64,000 bases of DNA from Caulobacter endophyticus. GTDB lineage: Bacteria > Pseudomonadota > Alphaproteobacteria > Caulobacterales > Caulobacteraceae. The stretch covers positions 186,001-250,000 of the forward strand of contig NZ_QDKQ01000034.1 of assembly GCF_003116815.1 (NCBI RefSeq), written 5' to 3'. Of this stretch, positions 15,433-25,630 are shown in pieces. The first letter of the stretch is position 1. Each line of letters starts with the position of its first letter. Both the position numbers and the translations under genes were made by a program. The notes beneath the pieces were generated by a model. The model worked only from the letters and a program-made list of their open reading frames with translations. It made no database searches and was not told where the DNA came from.

Positions 15433-17829
15433 ATGAGGTTTCGCGTTACCGCTCGCACAATCCTCCACCTCGGGTCCGACCTTATCAGTTCTGACGGCGT
15501 AGCTTTCTATGAACTAATCAAGAACGCACTCGACGCTAGGTCTCCCGAAGTCCGGGTTGACGTTATCAGCCGCCTCCCATTCGAGGTGTATGATGAGATC
15601 TTGCGCGAGCTAGGCGAACGGCGTGAACCGAACGAGCGCGGAATCATCGCTGGCGCACCGGGCTCACGAACCTGGAGGCATTTGCGAGACCTAGCTCTCT
15701 CCGCCGTTGATGTAGAGGCACCTCAAGCCGACGAACTGATCGAACAGCTCCGTGGTGCAGACACAAAACGAGATTTCGTCGCGGCATTCCGCGAAGCAAA
15801 CAAAATTGAGATCGACGACGACGGCGACGGGATGAGCGCCGATACCCTGGAAGAGGTTTACCTGACGATCGGTACCGGCAACCGCGCGCGAGAGCGCGAG
15901 CGCCTTCTTGCGGCCGGCCAAGCCGATGAAGAAAGGGTAATTCTTGGCGAAAAGGGCCTGGGCAGGCTTTCTGCAATGCGTCTCGGCGACTACCTCCAAG
16001 TAGTGACTGCCACTGCAGATGACCATCATTGGAATGTTCTGGAAATTGACTGGAACAAATTCGCAGATGCAGCCGACAATGATATCTCTTCAATTGATAT
16101 CGAGCCAGAGGAAGGCGCTGATAAATCGTCAGATCGCCAAGGCACGCTTATTAGGATTGCCTCCCTAACCTCCGCGTGGACTCACGATAAACTAGAGGCC
16201 CTTGCACGCGATCATTTTTCAAAGCTGGTTGACCCATTTAGCCACCGATCACTGCCGCTAAAATTGGCCTTTAATGGCATCGCGGTGGAAATCCCGCCGT
16301 TCGCAACATTTATATTAGACCATGCTCACGGCGTATTTAACGCCGAGCTCACCTTCGACGAAGAAGGCCACCCCACCCTGTCCGGGTCTATGAACTATAG
16401 ACTAAGAAACCGCCGCAGGCCTTTTAACTTCAGAGGCGTAGAAATTGCCTCGTTCGCCGGGGATGCTTCAGGTGAAACCCTCCGACGGATGGGCCCCTTC
16501 ACTCTGGAAGTCTATTGGTTCAATCGACGCGTTCTTAAGAAGATCGACGGCATTGGTGACCTGGCGGCAGTTCGCAGACTCCTCGCCAGCTGGGCGGGCG
16601 GCGTCGCGCTTTATCGCGATGGCTATCGAGTCAATCCATACGGGGGACCAAAGGATGACTGGCTGAGCCTCGATCAAGATGCCTTCTCCACCAGTGGATT
16701 TAAGTTAAATCGTGGTCAAATTGTAGGCCGCGCCCTTATATCCAAGAGCGAAAACAAATACCTCGTAGATCAGTCAAATCGCGAGGGCCTTAAGGACACG
16801 TCGGAAAAGGACGCTTTCGTTGCGATACTTTCCGCGATCATGGAATTTTTCCGAGGCTTCGTAGTTGAGGTCGACGAAGAGTTCGCAAGGGCAAATCGGG
16901 TTGAGGCCGCCGACACTCTTGAGCGGTTCCGCCAGGAGGACGCGCGCCTCGAAGAGATCATGCCCGCCCTCCTATCGCTGCTGGGCGCTACATCTGAGGG
17001 CAAGAAGCTTTCCAGCCGCCTACGCAATGCTATCGGCACACTTCGCGAGGCAGCGTCTGAAGTCGAAGCAGCAGCGAAGGCTCAAGAGCAGGAACGCAAT
17101 CGCGTAATGCACCTCGCGAGCGTCGGGTTACTGATCGAAATCCTTGCCCACGAACTCTATCGAGCAACGGCCGGCGGCTTGAGGACGATTGCTAGCGCGC
17201 GTGCATCCCGAGACCCCAAATCGACGAACACTCAACTTCGCGTTCTCGACGCACAGCTTAGGACGCTGCAGAAGCGCCTAAAGGTTCTCGATCCCCTTTC
17301 AACAAATGCTCGACAGACAAAAGAGGATTTTGAAATCGTCGAGTGGACCAGGGATATTGTTGAGAGCTTCTCCTCTCAAAATTCCCGATCGAACATTGCG
17401 TTTGAAACAATCTCAAGACCAAACGGAGCAAGGCGGCAAATTCGAGCCGTCAAGGGCATGTTTGTGCAGATTATCGAGAACTTGCTCTCAAACTCGGTAT
17501 ATTGGGTCAAGCAGCAAAATAAATACGATCGAGGTGGTTCTGTGCCTGGGGGCGACGAACCCATTGGCACAATAACCGTGCTGGTCGAACCCGCAGAAGG
17601 CCGCATCTCGGTTATCGATGATGGACCAGGCATACCCGAAGATCGGCGAGAAATAGTCTTCCAGCCGTTTTTCACAACTAAGAAGCAAAAGCAGGGCCGC
17701 GGCCTAGGTCTATACATATCAAGAGAACTCGCAGCCTACCATGGCGCTAGCCTGACCTTGGGCGATGCTGACGAAGATGGCTATATTCACTCAGTTATTC
17801 TGGAACTTGGACCCAATGAGCACTCCTGA
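15433..17829 (+). CDS. double-GHKL ATPase / histidine kinase-like protein
   Basis: 798 residues with two GHKL-type ATP-binding modules. The first, N-terminal, has FYELIKNALDA (about 25-35), DDGDGMS (about 134) and GEKGLGRLSAMRLG (about 173), like MutL/Hsp90-type ATPases. The second is kinase-like: an H-box-like ASVGLLIEILAHELYR (about 560), N box IIENLLSNSVYW, DDGPGIP and the lid QGRGLGLYIS near the C-terminus. No membrane span or sensor domain, so cytosolic. Its end overlaps the next gene by 14 bases; that protein has a receiver-like segment, so the pair may form a phosphorelay. Base composition is poorer in GC than neighbours, a sign of transfer. Position beside defence genes suggests an anti-phage system. 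Confidence 0.72.
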   Translation: MRFRVTARTILHLGSDLISSDGVAFYELIKNALDARSPEVRVDVISRLPFEVYDEILRELGERREPNERGIIAGAPGSRTWRHLRDLALSAVDVEAPQADELIEQLRGADTKRDFVAAFREANKIEIDDDGDGMSADTLEEVYLTIGTGNRARERERLLAAGQADEERVILGEKGLGRLSAMRLGDYLQVVTATADDHHWNVLEIDWNKFADAADNDISSIDIEPEEGADKSSDRQGTLIRIASLTSAWTHDKLEALARDHFSKLVDPFSHRSLPLKLAFNGIAVEIPPFATFILDHAHGVFNAELTFDEEGHPTLSGSMNYRLRNRRRPFNFRGVEIASFAGDASGETLRRMGPFTLEVYWFNRRVLKKIDGIGDLAAVRRLLASWAGGVALYRDGYRVNPYGGPKDDWLSLDQDAFSTSGFKLNRGQIVGRALISKSENKYLVDQSNREGLKDTSEKDAFVAILSAIMEFFRGFVVEVDEEFARANRVEAADTLERFRQEDARLEEIMPALLSLLGATSEGKKLSSRLRNAIGTLREAASEVEAAAKAQEQERNRVMHLASVGLLIEILAHELYRATAGGLRTIASARASRDPKSTNTQLRVLDAQLRTLQKRLKVLDPLSTNARQTKEDFEIVEWTRDIVESFSSQNSRSNIAFETISRPNGARRQIRAVKGMFVQIIENLLSNSVYWVKQQNKYDRGGSVPGGDEPIGTITVLVEPAEGRISVIDDGPGIPEDRREIVFQPFFTTKKQKQGRGLGLYISRELAAYHGASLTLGDADEDGYIHSVILELGPNEHS

Positions 17830-19882
17830 GCAAGTCGCCGTTGCTCCGAAGCCGAAGTTTGGCGCGATCGCAATGATCGACGACGGACTGCAGCCGATGC
17901 GTTTTGACCTGATCCCTGAATCTGAACGGGAAGCCGTCCGCGCTCTTCTCAAAGACGCCGATGTGCTCGAGGATCTCGCGATGCGAGGAATGGACGCCAG
18001 CGCGGTTGGCGCTGCCCCAGACGACGCAATTGACGCCCTCACAAATCCCGCCCTTGGCCACGGCCTAGCCTATGCGAAGATCAGCGACGTGTCGGCTAGC
18101 ACCGTCCGAATGATCGACCGACGCCAGATGATGCGCCAGATCGCGGATTCGATACGAAACACCGATGGCTGTGAAGTTAAGGAGTTAGGGCCGGATGACG
18201 ATCTTGCCGACATTGCGAGGTTCGACGTCGTTTTCATTGACTACTATTTAGACGATATGGAGACCGACGGGACGCGAGCGGAGCAGATCGCGACGAACGT
18301 CCAAGGCCTTCGCAAAGAAGGGCAACGTCAGCAAATCGTGCTTATGTCCACATTTGAGGGCGTAAGGGCTATGCGCTCACAGTTTCGGAAGACCGCGAGC
18401 ATCGACGCCGCTTCCTTTGCGTTCGTTGCCAAACGCGACCTGGACGAGGATTGGAAGGTCAAAGCCCACCTTGAGATGCTGGCTCGCGGAATGCAGCACT
18501 CATCCACCCTCGGCGACTACATTTCAGCAGTGAAGAAAAGCGCCCGAGATGCTGCTGAGACACTTTCCGCCACGATCGACGATCTCGATATTGGTGACTT
18601 CGCCTACATACAACGGATTGCTCTACATGCGGATGGACACCCGCTTGGGGACTACCTGTCATGGCTTCTATCATCTCACTTGTCTACGATCGCCTTTGAA
18701 GGCGAGTTGAGAGAGAAGCAGCGCCTAGTTGATGCAATGGAATTCGAGGACGGGCCGCTGAGTCCGTCAGAGCCATCAACTGCAGTTGCCGCCCTCTATC
18801 ACGACGCGCTTTTCGCCAGGAATCTGGGCCCACTCAGCGGTCATCCACGCGCTGAGCCTGGCTCAGAACTTGCAAATGTGCCATTTGTTCAACTTGGAGA
18901 CGTATTTCTCACAGACGACAAGTCTCGGGCAGTCGTCGTGCTAAGCCCCGATTGCGACCTAGCCTTTTCTACTCATGAGAAGAGGCAGCCTGATCTAAAC
19001 CTCGGCGTCATTCTCGTTTTTGGTGACCCGAACTCCGTAACGAGTGAGATTGGGGACGAAGTCAACTCGTCGACCGAAGGCATGCTGCACGACACTGAAG
19101 TCTACAGAATAGATTGGCGTTTCAATACATTTCAAACAGTTCGCTTGGGCGATCTTCAGGAATTCTTGAATTCTCTGAACTTTGATGTTTCGAAGCGCGA
19201 CCGACTGAGGCCGATCTATTCCCTTAAGCTGCAACATGAATTGGGCAGCCACCTCATGCGCGTGGGCCCCCCGGTCATGCCTCCAGTCGCACGGCACGCA
19301 AAGAGCAAAATACATTATCGGCGCGCCGACGAAGTAGTCACGGAAGACCTAAACACAGACGATCTCGTAATTGCACATTTTAAGAGGCAGTCGAAGGTAC
19401 GACTAACCCCGTCTCTTGTGTCGAAACTTAAGCATGCCTGCGGCGAAGTTAGAGACGACCTGGCCGTAAAACTCGAAACGATGCCTACTAATGACGATAA
19501 GGAACGCAAGGCAAAGCGTGATTCTGCTTCTAAGGTCGAGGCGCTCGAGAATCAGATCCGTGGTTCTGATGTATGGACGGGCCTGCTTGGTGACCACCCG
19601 TTGCCCGCAGTAGGCCAAAGCGCTCGCCTACGCGGTAGCATATATCTGGCCACGGCAGGCGGGTGGACGTTCCCGAACCCGCAGGCAGTCATGCTGGTGG
19701 TCGGCGAAGAGACTGCGGACGGTTCCGCGGAAACGTCCGCCACCGAAGACGCCCTCTCTACTGAAGCCGAAGTATCAGAACGTCACGCAGACCAGAGCCG
19801 CGAAGATGAGCCACTCAAGCCGGCAAAGGTTGAGCGCGTGGCTGCGGCGAAAGTTGGAAAGGCGAAGAAGGAACGCCCGTGA
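17816..19882 (+). CDS. receiver-like partner of the GHKL protein
   Basis: 688 residues from the ATG at 17816. Residues about 130-215 resemble a response-regulator receiver: RFDVVFIDYYLDD around residue 138 carries the strand-3 aspartate, and QQIVLMSTFEGV resembles strand 4 with its Thr/Ser. An acidic start (IAMIDDG) precedes them. The middle has the strand VVVLSPDCDLAF. The C-terminus is a charged tail ending KAKKERP. It is coupled to the kinase-like gene and probably receives a phosphate or binds it directly. No output domain recognised; it may be the effector or an adaptor. Confidence 0.62.
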   Translation: MSTPEQVAVAPKPKFGAIAMIDDGLQPMRFDLIPESEREAVRALLKDADVLEDLAMRGMDASAVGAAPDDAIDALTNPALGHGLAYAKISDVSASTVRMIDRRQMMRQIADSIRNTDGCEVKELGPDDDLADIARFDVVFIDYYLDDMETDGTRAEQIATNVQGLRKEGQRQQIVLMSTFEGVRAMRSQFRKTASIDAASFAFVAKRDLDEDWKVKAHLEMLARGMQHSSTLGDYISAVKKSARDAAETLSATIDDLDIGDFAYIQRIALHADGHPLGDYLSWLLSSHLSTIAFEGELREKQRLVDAMEFEDGPLSPSEPSTAVAALYHDALFARNLGPLSGHPRAEPGSELANVPFVQLGDVFLTDDKSRAVVVLSPDCDLAFSTHEKRQPDLNLGVILVFGDPNSVTSEIGDEVNSSTEGMLHDTEVYRIDWRFNTFQTVRLGDLQEFLNSLNFDVSKRDRLRPIYSLKLQHELGSHLMRVGPPVMPPVARHAKSKIHYRRADEVVTEDLNTDDLVIAHFKRQSKVRLTPSLVSKLKHACGEVRDDLAVKLETMPTNDDKERKAKRDSASKVEALENQIRGSDVWTGLLGDHPLPAVGQSARLRGSIYLATAGGWTFPNPQAVMLVVGEETADGSAETSATEDALSTEAEVSERHADQSREDEPLKPAKVERVAAAKVGKAKKERP

Positions 19883-20044
19883 GCACCGGCTATAGCGACG
19901 CAACGTAGCCTCCAGCGAGCGGTGTTCGCAAAAAGCCGCTCGTCCGTGTCAGCATGTCGAAGGTAGGATGAGCACCCGATCGCAACTCGCTCGGAGCGTC
20001 AAAGGTGACGCTGAGGCGCGACTGTTTGCTGGTGTTGGACGACA

Positions 20045-21193
20045 ATGAACCTGCCCGTCTATCTCGATCATCATGCGACTACGCCGGTGGACCCTCGGGT
20101 CGTGAATGCGATTGTCGGTTCGATGACGGTAGGCTTCGGCAATCCCAACTCCGTCGATCACTCCTTCGGCCACGACGCAGCCCGAGCGATCGACATCGCT
20201 GCTCAGCACGTTTCACGGCTGGTCGGCGGAGAGAGTGACCATGTTCGCTTTACCTCTGGCGCATCAGAGGCTTTGCGCTTCGCGCTAGCTTACGCGGCTG
20301 CACGCGTCCCTGGACGCCCGCTTCGGGTCGCCTCATCCGCGGTCGAACATCCTGCACTCATCGAGGCGCTGGAAATGGGTGAGCGAGCTGGGGCGATGAC
20401 GGTGACTTGGCTGCCGGTCAATGAACACGCGCGCATCTCCCTCGAGATCGTGGCACGCACGTTGGCGCGTGAGGTTGATTTGCTGTGCGTCATGGCAGCC
20501 AACAACGAAGTCGGCACTTTGCAGCCCGTAGCGGCGATCGCTGACCTGGCCCGCGGCGCGGGAACCGATCTGCTGGTCGATGCCACTCAGGCAGCGGGGA
20601 AAATCCCCCTCCAAGTCGACGATTGGGGGGTGGAGTACATGGTACTCAGCGCTCACAAGATCTACGGCCCCAAGGGCGTCGGCGCCCTGGTCTCGCCGGC
20701 GGTATCGACCGATCCGTTACCCCCTGGCTTCGATGTTCACGAATCGACGCCCAATGTCCCAGGCATCGTGGGCATGGGTGAGGCCAGCAAGATCGCTAAG
20801 GCTGAAATGGCATCCGATGGAGTGCGTATCGCGGCTCTACGCGACCGCCTCCAAGAGCGTCTACTCGCGACCATCCCAGGCTTGGTCGTGAACGGCGATA
20901 TCGCTAACCGCTTAGCTGGCAACTTGCACGTATCGATCCCTGGCGTGCCCAACGACGCCGTCGTCGCCAACGTCCGCCACGCCGTCGCCTTATCCACAGG
21001 TGCGGCTTGCGCCTCGGGTGCTGACGCCCCGTCTCACGTTCTTCGCGCCATGGACATTGCCGACTGGCGGCAGCAGGGCGCACTGCGTATGAGCGTGGGC
21101 CGTTTCACCACGGAAGATGAAGTCGATCGTGCGGCCGCGGCGCTGGAAGTTGCCGTCGGCATGGTCAAGCACAGCATGCAGGCGTTTGGATGA
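20045..21193 (+). CDS. sspA: cysteine desulfurase of the Ssp phosphorothioation system (SspA)
   Basis: 382 residues, PLP-dependent NifS/IscS type. It opens YLDHHATTPVDPRV; the PLP lysine lies in LSAHKIYGPKG (about 204), and the catalytic-loop cysteine in TGAACASG (about 320). It takes sulfur from L-cysteine as a persulfide and feeds it to DNA sulfur modification. It is the first gene of a four-gene overlapping operon with DUF4007, ATPase and ATP-pyrophosphatase genes, the gene order of SspABCD. That context distinguishes it from housekeeping IscS or from DndA. Confidence 0.88.
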   Translation: MNLPVYLDHHATTPVDPRVVNAIVGSMTVGFGNPNSVDHSFGHDAARAIDIAAQHVSRLVGGESDHVRFTSGASEALRFALAYAAARVPGRPLRVASSAVEHPALIEALEMGERAGAMTVTWLPVNEHARISLEIVARTLAREVDLLCVMAANNEVGTLQPVAAIADLARGAGTDLLVDATQAAGKIPLQVDDWGVEYMVLSAHKIYGPKGVGALVSPAVSTDPLPPGFDVHESTPNVPGIVGMGEASKIAKAEMASDGVRIAALRDRLQERLLATIPGLVVNGDIANRLAGNLHVSIPGVPNDAVVANVRHAVALSTGAACASGADAPSHVLRAMDIADWRQQGALRMSVGRFTTEDEVDRAAAALEVAVGMVKHSMQAFG

Positions 21194-22152
21194 ACCAGTC
21201 GATCGTTGAGCCCCCCGTCGGCAAACAGCCGCGTTTCTCGGGCCACGAAAGCTTCGCATGTCGCTACGCTTGGCTGCCCAAGGCGTACCTCAAGCTGAAG
21301 GAGGACCCCGACCTCTTCCACGAGGACGAAAACGCCATGCTGCAGCTTGGGCTGGGCAAGAACATGGTTCGATCGTTGAAGTTCTGGGTCGAGGCTGTGG
21401 GAATGGCCACGCCGGTCGGTCGCACCCGGACCATGGCGATCACCCAGTTCGGTGACGATCTCTTCGCAGAAGACGGCGTTGATCCGTTCATCGAGGATCC
21501 GAAAACCCAGTGGCTCTTGCACTGGAAGTTGGCCTCGCACCACCAGGCGCCGCTGTTCGCCTGGGAATTCCTAATTGGGCGCTGGCCATTCCCTGAGTTC
21601 ACCCGCTCTGAGGCCATGAAGGCCTTCAAGCGGGAGTCGGAGAAGCTCGGCGCCTCGCACTCTGACGTAACTCTGGGCCAGCACCTGGACGTCTTCATGC
21701 ACACCTATCTGCCCACCCGGAGCGGCGTGGGCGTGGGCATCGAAGACTCTCTGGACGGTCCTCTGGTTGATCTGAACTTCGTGACGACCATGGGCATGCG
21801 TCAGATTGATGAGCGGACGAAAGAGCCGATCTTCGCCTTCCGTCGCGAGGAGAAGCCTGAGATCACCGACGCCCTCTTTGACTACTGCATCATGGACTAC
21901 TGGGATCGCTTCAGCCCGCAGGAAAGTACCCTGCCCTTCCGCACGGTGGCATCGGCTCCTTCAAGCCCGGGCCAAGTCTTCAAACTTACCGAGGACGATG
22001 TGCGCGCCCGTTTGGAAGAAAGACGCGGCGATGGCCGCGAAGCACCGTACAGTTTCCAAGCGTCGGCGGTGCAAGGGATGTTGACCCGCAATGAGCGCCC
22101 GCCAAAGTTGACTCTGGCGCAGGTATACGAGCGAGACGATCACGATGGCTAA
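21190..22152 (+). CDS. sspB: SspB-type DUF4007 protein (DNA nickase of the Ssp system)
   Basis: 320 residues; ATGA overlap with sspA. The DUF4007 signature is clear: RFSGHESFACRYAWLPKAYL near residue 15, then LGLGKNMVRSLKFWVEAVGM. In characterised Ssp systems SspB is a nickase that acts with the other subunits to place single-stranded phosphorothioates. The C-terminal part (CIMDYWDRFSPQESTLPFRT, VASAPSSPGQVFKLTEDDVR) fits the family's helical end. The next gene begins 8 bases before its stop. Confidence 0.85.
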   Translation: MNQSIVEPPVGKQPRFSGHESFACRYAWLPKAYLKLKEDPDLFHEDENAMLQLGLGKNMVRSLKFWVEAVGMATPVGRTRTMAITQFGDDLFAEDGVDPFIEDPKTQWLLHWKLASHHQAPLFAWEFLIGRWPFPEFTRSEAMKAFKRESEKLGASHSDVTLGQHLDVFMHTYLPTRSGVGVGIEDSLDGPLVDLNFVTTMGMRQIDERTKEPIFAFRREEKPEITDALFDYCIMDYWDRFSPQESTLPFRTVASAPSSPGQVFKLTEDDVRARLEERRGDGREAPYSFQASAVQGMLTRNERPPKLTLAQVYERDDHDG

Positions 22153-25100
22153 GGCCTCGGCGGCGACACCGATCGCCAACCTTTTCCATATTCCCTCCCG
22201 CTTCTTGCGGTCGGTGCAGCTCGAGCGCGACTTCTTCGATCCGACGGCGCTGGACAACTACATCGTCACGCCGGTGATGACCGAAGCTTTCAAGCGCCTG
22301 GCCGCCGGCCTGGGCGAAGGCTCGGGTCGCCGCGCCTGGCGCGTGACCGGCGACTACGGCGTGGGCAAGTCGTCCTTCGCCCTCGTTCTCGCCAATCTCC
22401 TCGCCTCGCCGCAGAACCCTAAAGTCACCGAAATCGCTGACGCGATGAACTGGCCCCTGGACCATCAGGCAGGCAAGTTCTGGCCGGTGCTCGTCACCGG
22501 TGCGCGCGAAGGTATCGTCGGTTCGATTGCCCGGGGCTTGAGCGAGTGCCTTCGCCGGCGCCTGCCCGCCAAGGGGAAAGCCCCTCAAGCCCTCACCCGC
22601 CTGATCGAGCAAGCCGAAGCTGTACAGCACTCAGGCGATCCGATCGCGCTGGAAGCTTTGCTGAACAACATCCGCGACGAGGCCGCCAGCCAAGAGGCCG
22701 GCGTTCTCTTGATCGTCGATGAGATGGGCAAGCTTTTGGAATACGCTGCGCAAGGCGCCGGCGTTGAAGACGTGTTTGTCCTTCAGCGGCTTGCGGAAAT
22801 GGCCGCCCGTAGCAGCTCCAAGCCGTTCCTCTTCCTAGGCCTACTACACCAGGGCTTCCAAGCTTACACCGAACGCCTCCCCACCATGGTTCGCCAGGAA
22901 TGGGACAAGGTCGCCGGTCGCTTCGAGGAGATCGTCTTCGATCAGCCTCTGGCGCATACCGCTGCCCTCGTGGCGGGCGCGCTGGGTGTTCGTACGGGCG
23001 AATTGCCCTCTGCAGTCAACGCCGCGGCACAGACGACCGCCAAGGCCACGGCGACAATGGGCTGGCTGAGTGGAGCAACGACGGTCGCCACTTCTTTGCA
23101 GACGGCGGCGCTCTACCCCATTCACCCAACCCTCCTGCCGCCACTCGTTCGCTTTTTTGCGCGCTACGGTCAGCACGAACGCTCGCTGTTCGGCTTCTTG
23201 CTATCCTCCGAACCGTTTGCGCTTCAGGCCTTTGCCGCCCAACCGGCCAGCGACAAGACTTGGTACGGCCTAGCCGAGTTCTACGACTATGTCCGCACTG
23301 TCTTTGGTCACCATCTTAGCGGCGGCAGCTTCGTCTCCTACTGGGTCCGGATCGCCGCCACGGTCGACACCGCACAAGATCTCTCCTCCTTGGAGTTGCG
23401 GGTTCTAAAGACCGTCTCCATCCTCAATCTTCTCGACGCCGAAGATCTGACAGCGACTGACCAGGCGATCCTGGCCTGCCTGTCGCCAAGCGCGAAACGC
23501 GACGTCGAAGCGGCTTTGACGACCCTCATCGATCGCGGCCTGCTCTTCCGGCGTGGCGCCGCAGGCGGCTATCGTCTATGGCCCAATTCAAGCCTCAACC
23601 TCCTGGAGGTGGTCTCCACTGCTGATCGCGTGATCGGCCGGCTTGAGACTGTGGCCCCCCATCTTGAGCCCTTCCTGGAACGCGAACCGCTTCTCGCCCG
23701 CCGGCACTATGTCGAACGCGGCACAATGCGGTTCTTCGAGGTCCGGTACGCCGCCTTTGATCAGCTTGAACGCGTCGCCGCCAAGCCGACCGAAGCCGAT
23801 GGCCTGGTGCTCATCGCCTTGGCCGACACCGAGGCCGACCGCGCCCAGGCGCTGGTCGCGGCCAAATCGGATGCGCTGACAGGTCGTGAAAGCCTAGTCG
23901 TCGGTGTGGCTCAGCCTCTTTTGGGCTTGGCGAGCGAACTTCATGACCTCAAGCGCTGGCAATGGGTCTCCGATCATACTCCAGAGCTCAATCACGACAC
24001 CTACGCACGCGCCGAGGTCGATCGTCAGTTGGCCGCCGCGCGCCGAGCCCTAGTTCGCCGACTGGGCGTTGGATCGGCTCTGCGCCAGCGCGGTCAGAGT
24101 TCGATTACCTGGCTCCATCAAGGTGAGACCCTTGCGACGCCGCAAGGCCTATCCACCGCCATCTCGAACCTGTGCGATAATCTTTTCCGCGACGCGCCGC
24201 GCGTCGCCAATGAACTGCTTAACCGCAACACCCTGAGCAGCCCTGCCGCGGCCGCTCGGATGCGGCTCATCGAGGGCATGTTCAACACGCCTGAAGCGCC
24301 GTTCTTCGGCATCGATCAGGACCGCGCGCCGCCGGAAAAATCGATGTACCTGTCGGTGATCAAGAAGGGGAAGTTGCACGAGCAAGGCGGTGACGATCGC
24401 TTCGTGCTTTCCTTGCCAGACCCTGCGCAGGACGAGCTGCGGCTCACGCCGGTGATCAACGAGATCATCAACATGCTCGAAACGAGCCTGGGCGAACGCG
24501 TGCCCGTCACCAAGATCTTCGAAAAGATCGCCGGCGGCCGATATGGCGTTCGGGCTGGGCTGGCGCCCATCCTGTTGGCGCTGGTCGTGAAGGTTCGCCA
24601 ACACGAACTGGCCATCTACGAAGACGGCACCTTCCGCGCCTCATTCAACGGTCAGGACTTCGTCCGCCTGATCAAGGCGCCGGCCAGCTTCGACCTGCAG
24701 CATTGCCGCCTGGAGGGCGTGCGGGCTGAGGTCTTTAGCCGGCTGGCTGTCGCCTTCACCCATCCTGACAAGGTCAAGACGCCCCAGATCCTGGATGTGG
24801 TTCGCGAGCTGTGCAAATTCGCCGCTCAGCTCCCCGAATACACGCGCAAGGCCGGAAGCCTGCAGCCGTTCGTCGCCAAGGTTCGCGACACCCTTCTCAC
24901 GGCCACAGAGCCCTCCACCATGCTTTTCCAAGCGCTACCGGTGGCCTGCGGCCTAGAGCCGTTCACCACGGAGCAGACCAGCTCCCCGGAGCGCGTCACT
25001 CAGTTCCTGGAACGCCTCCAAGAGGCGATGGAAGAGCTACGAGCTGACTATCCACGCCTGCTTAAGCGCTTCATCGACACCGTCGCCGAGGTCGTGTCGC

Positions 25101-25630
25101 CCGACGCACCTCAGTTTGACCGCGGGACCTTGGCTTCGCGCGCCGCGCGCGTGGGCCTGGCCGCCAAGCTGCCGCGCCTCCGAACCTTCGCCAATCGCCT
25201 TCGCGACCCTGGCACGTCAGATGAGTCCTGGGCCGAGGCCCTTGCGAGCTTCATCATCTCCAAGCCGCCCGCGCGCTGGAGCGCCGGCGATGAGGAACGC
25301 TGCCTGCTGGAACTGGCGAGCCTTGGCGAGCTGTTCCACCGGGTAGAATTCACGGCCTTCGACAAGAAGGGTGATCAACGCGGCGAGGACGCTCTGCGCA
25401 TCAACCTCACCCGTGCAAACGGCATCGACCGTGTTCAGGTGATCACCGACAGTCAGCTTGACCCCAAGCAACAGGCCGTGTTCGAGGAAGTTCGCAAGTT
25501 CCTGCCCAACGGCAAGGATGAGCGCCTGCAATTCCTCACCAAGTTGCTGTGGGATGAGTTGTCCGTGACCAGTACGGACGATCAGCTCACCACGCCGACT
25601 GATTTGCGTTCGGGAGCTAAGAGCGCATGA
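22145..25630 (+). CDS. sspC: SspC-type large ATPase of the Ssp system
   Basis: 1161 residues. Walker A GDYGVGKSSF lies at about 69-78 and Walker B LLIVDEMGKLL at about 188, giving a STAND/AAA-like P-loop NTPase. The long C-terminal part contains helical and winged-helix-like segments without a recognisable nuclease. In SspABCD the ATPase is required for modification and anti-phage function. It overlaps sspB and sspD by a few bases, so all four proteins are made in step. Confidence 0.82.
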   Translation: MAKASAATPIANLFHIPSRFLRSVQLERDFFDPTALDNYIVTPVMTEAFKRLAAGLGEGSGRRAWRVTGDYGVGKSSFALVLANLLASPQNPKVTEIADAMNWPLDHQAGKFWPVLVTGAREGIVGSIARGLSECLRRRLPAKGKAPQALTRLIEQAEAVQHSGDPIALEALLNNIRDEAASQEAGVLLIVDEMGKLLEYAAQGAGVEDVFVLQRLAEMAARSSSKPFLFLGLLHQGFQAYTERLPTMVRQEWDKVAGRFEEIVFDQPLAHTAALVAGALGVRTGELPSAVNAAAQTTAKATATMGWLSGATTVATSLQTAALYPIHPTLLPPLVRFFARYGQHERSLFGFLLSSEPFALQAFAAQPASDKTWYGLAEFYDYVRTVFGHHLSGGSFVSYWVRIAATVDTAQDLSSLELRVLKTVSILNLLDAEDLTATDQAILACLSPSAKRDVEAALTTLIDRGLLFRRGAAGGYRLWPNSSLNLLEVVSTADRVIGRLETVAPHLEPFLEREPLLARRHYVERGTMRFFEVRYAAFDQLERVAAKPTEADGLVLIALADTEADRAQALVAAKSDALTGRESLVVGVAQPLLGLASELHDLKRWQWVSDHTPELNHDTYARAEVDRQLAAARRALVRRLGVGSALRQRGQSSITWLHQGETLATPQGLSTAISNLCDNLFRDAPRVANELLNRNTLSSPAAAARMRLIEGMFNTPEAPFFGIDQDRAPPEKSMYLSVIKKGKLHEQGGDDRFVLSLPDPAQDELRLTPVINEIINMLETSLGERVPVTKIFEKIAGGRYGVRAGLAPILLALVVKVRQHELAIYEDGTFRASFNGQDFVRLIKAPASFDLQHCRLEGVRAEVFSRLAVAFTHPDKVKTPQILDVVRELCKFAAQLPEYTRKAGSLQPFVAKVRDTLLTATEPSTMLFQALPVACGLEPFTTEQTSSPERVTQFLERLQEAMEELRADYPRLLKRFIDTVAEVVSPDAPQFDRGTLASRAARVGLAAKLPRLRTFANRLRDPGTSDESWAEALASFIISKPPARWSAGDEERCLLELASLGELFHRVEFTAFDKKGDQRGEDALRINLTRANGIDRVQVITDSQLDPKQQAVFEEVRKFLPNGKDERLQFLTKLLWDELSVTSTDDQLTTPTDLRSGAKSA

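Noticed and set aside
15143..15436. 97-codon frame ending in an ATGA overlap with the GHKL gene
   Set aside because: No ribosome site, poor composition and overlap with a hairpin region; the overlap alone is not enough.
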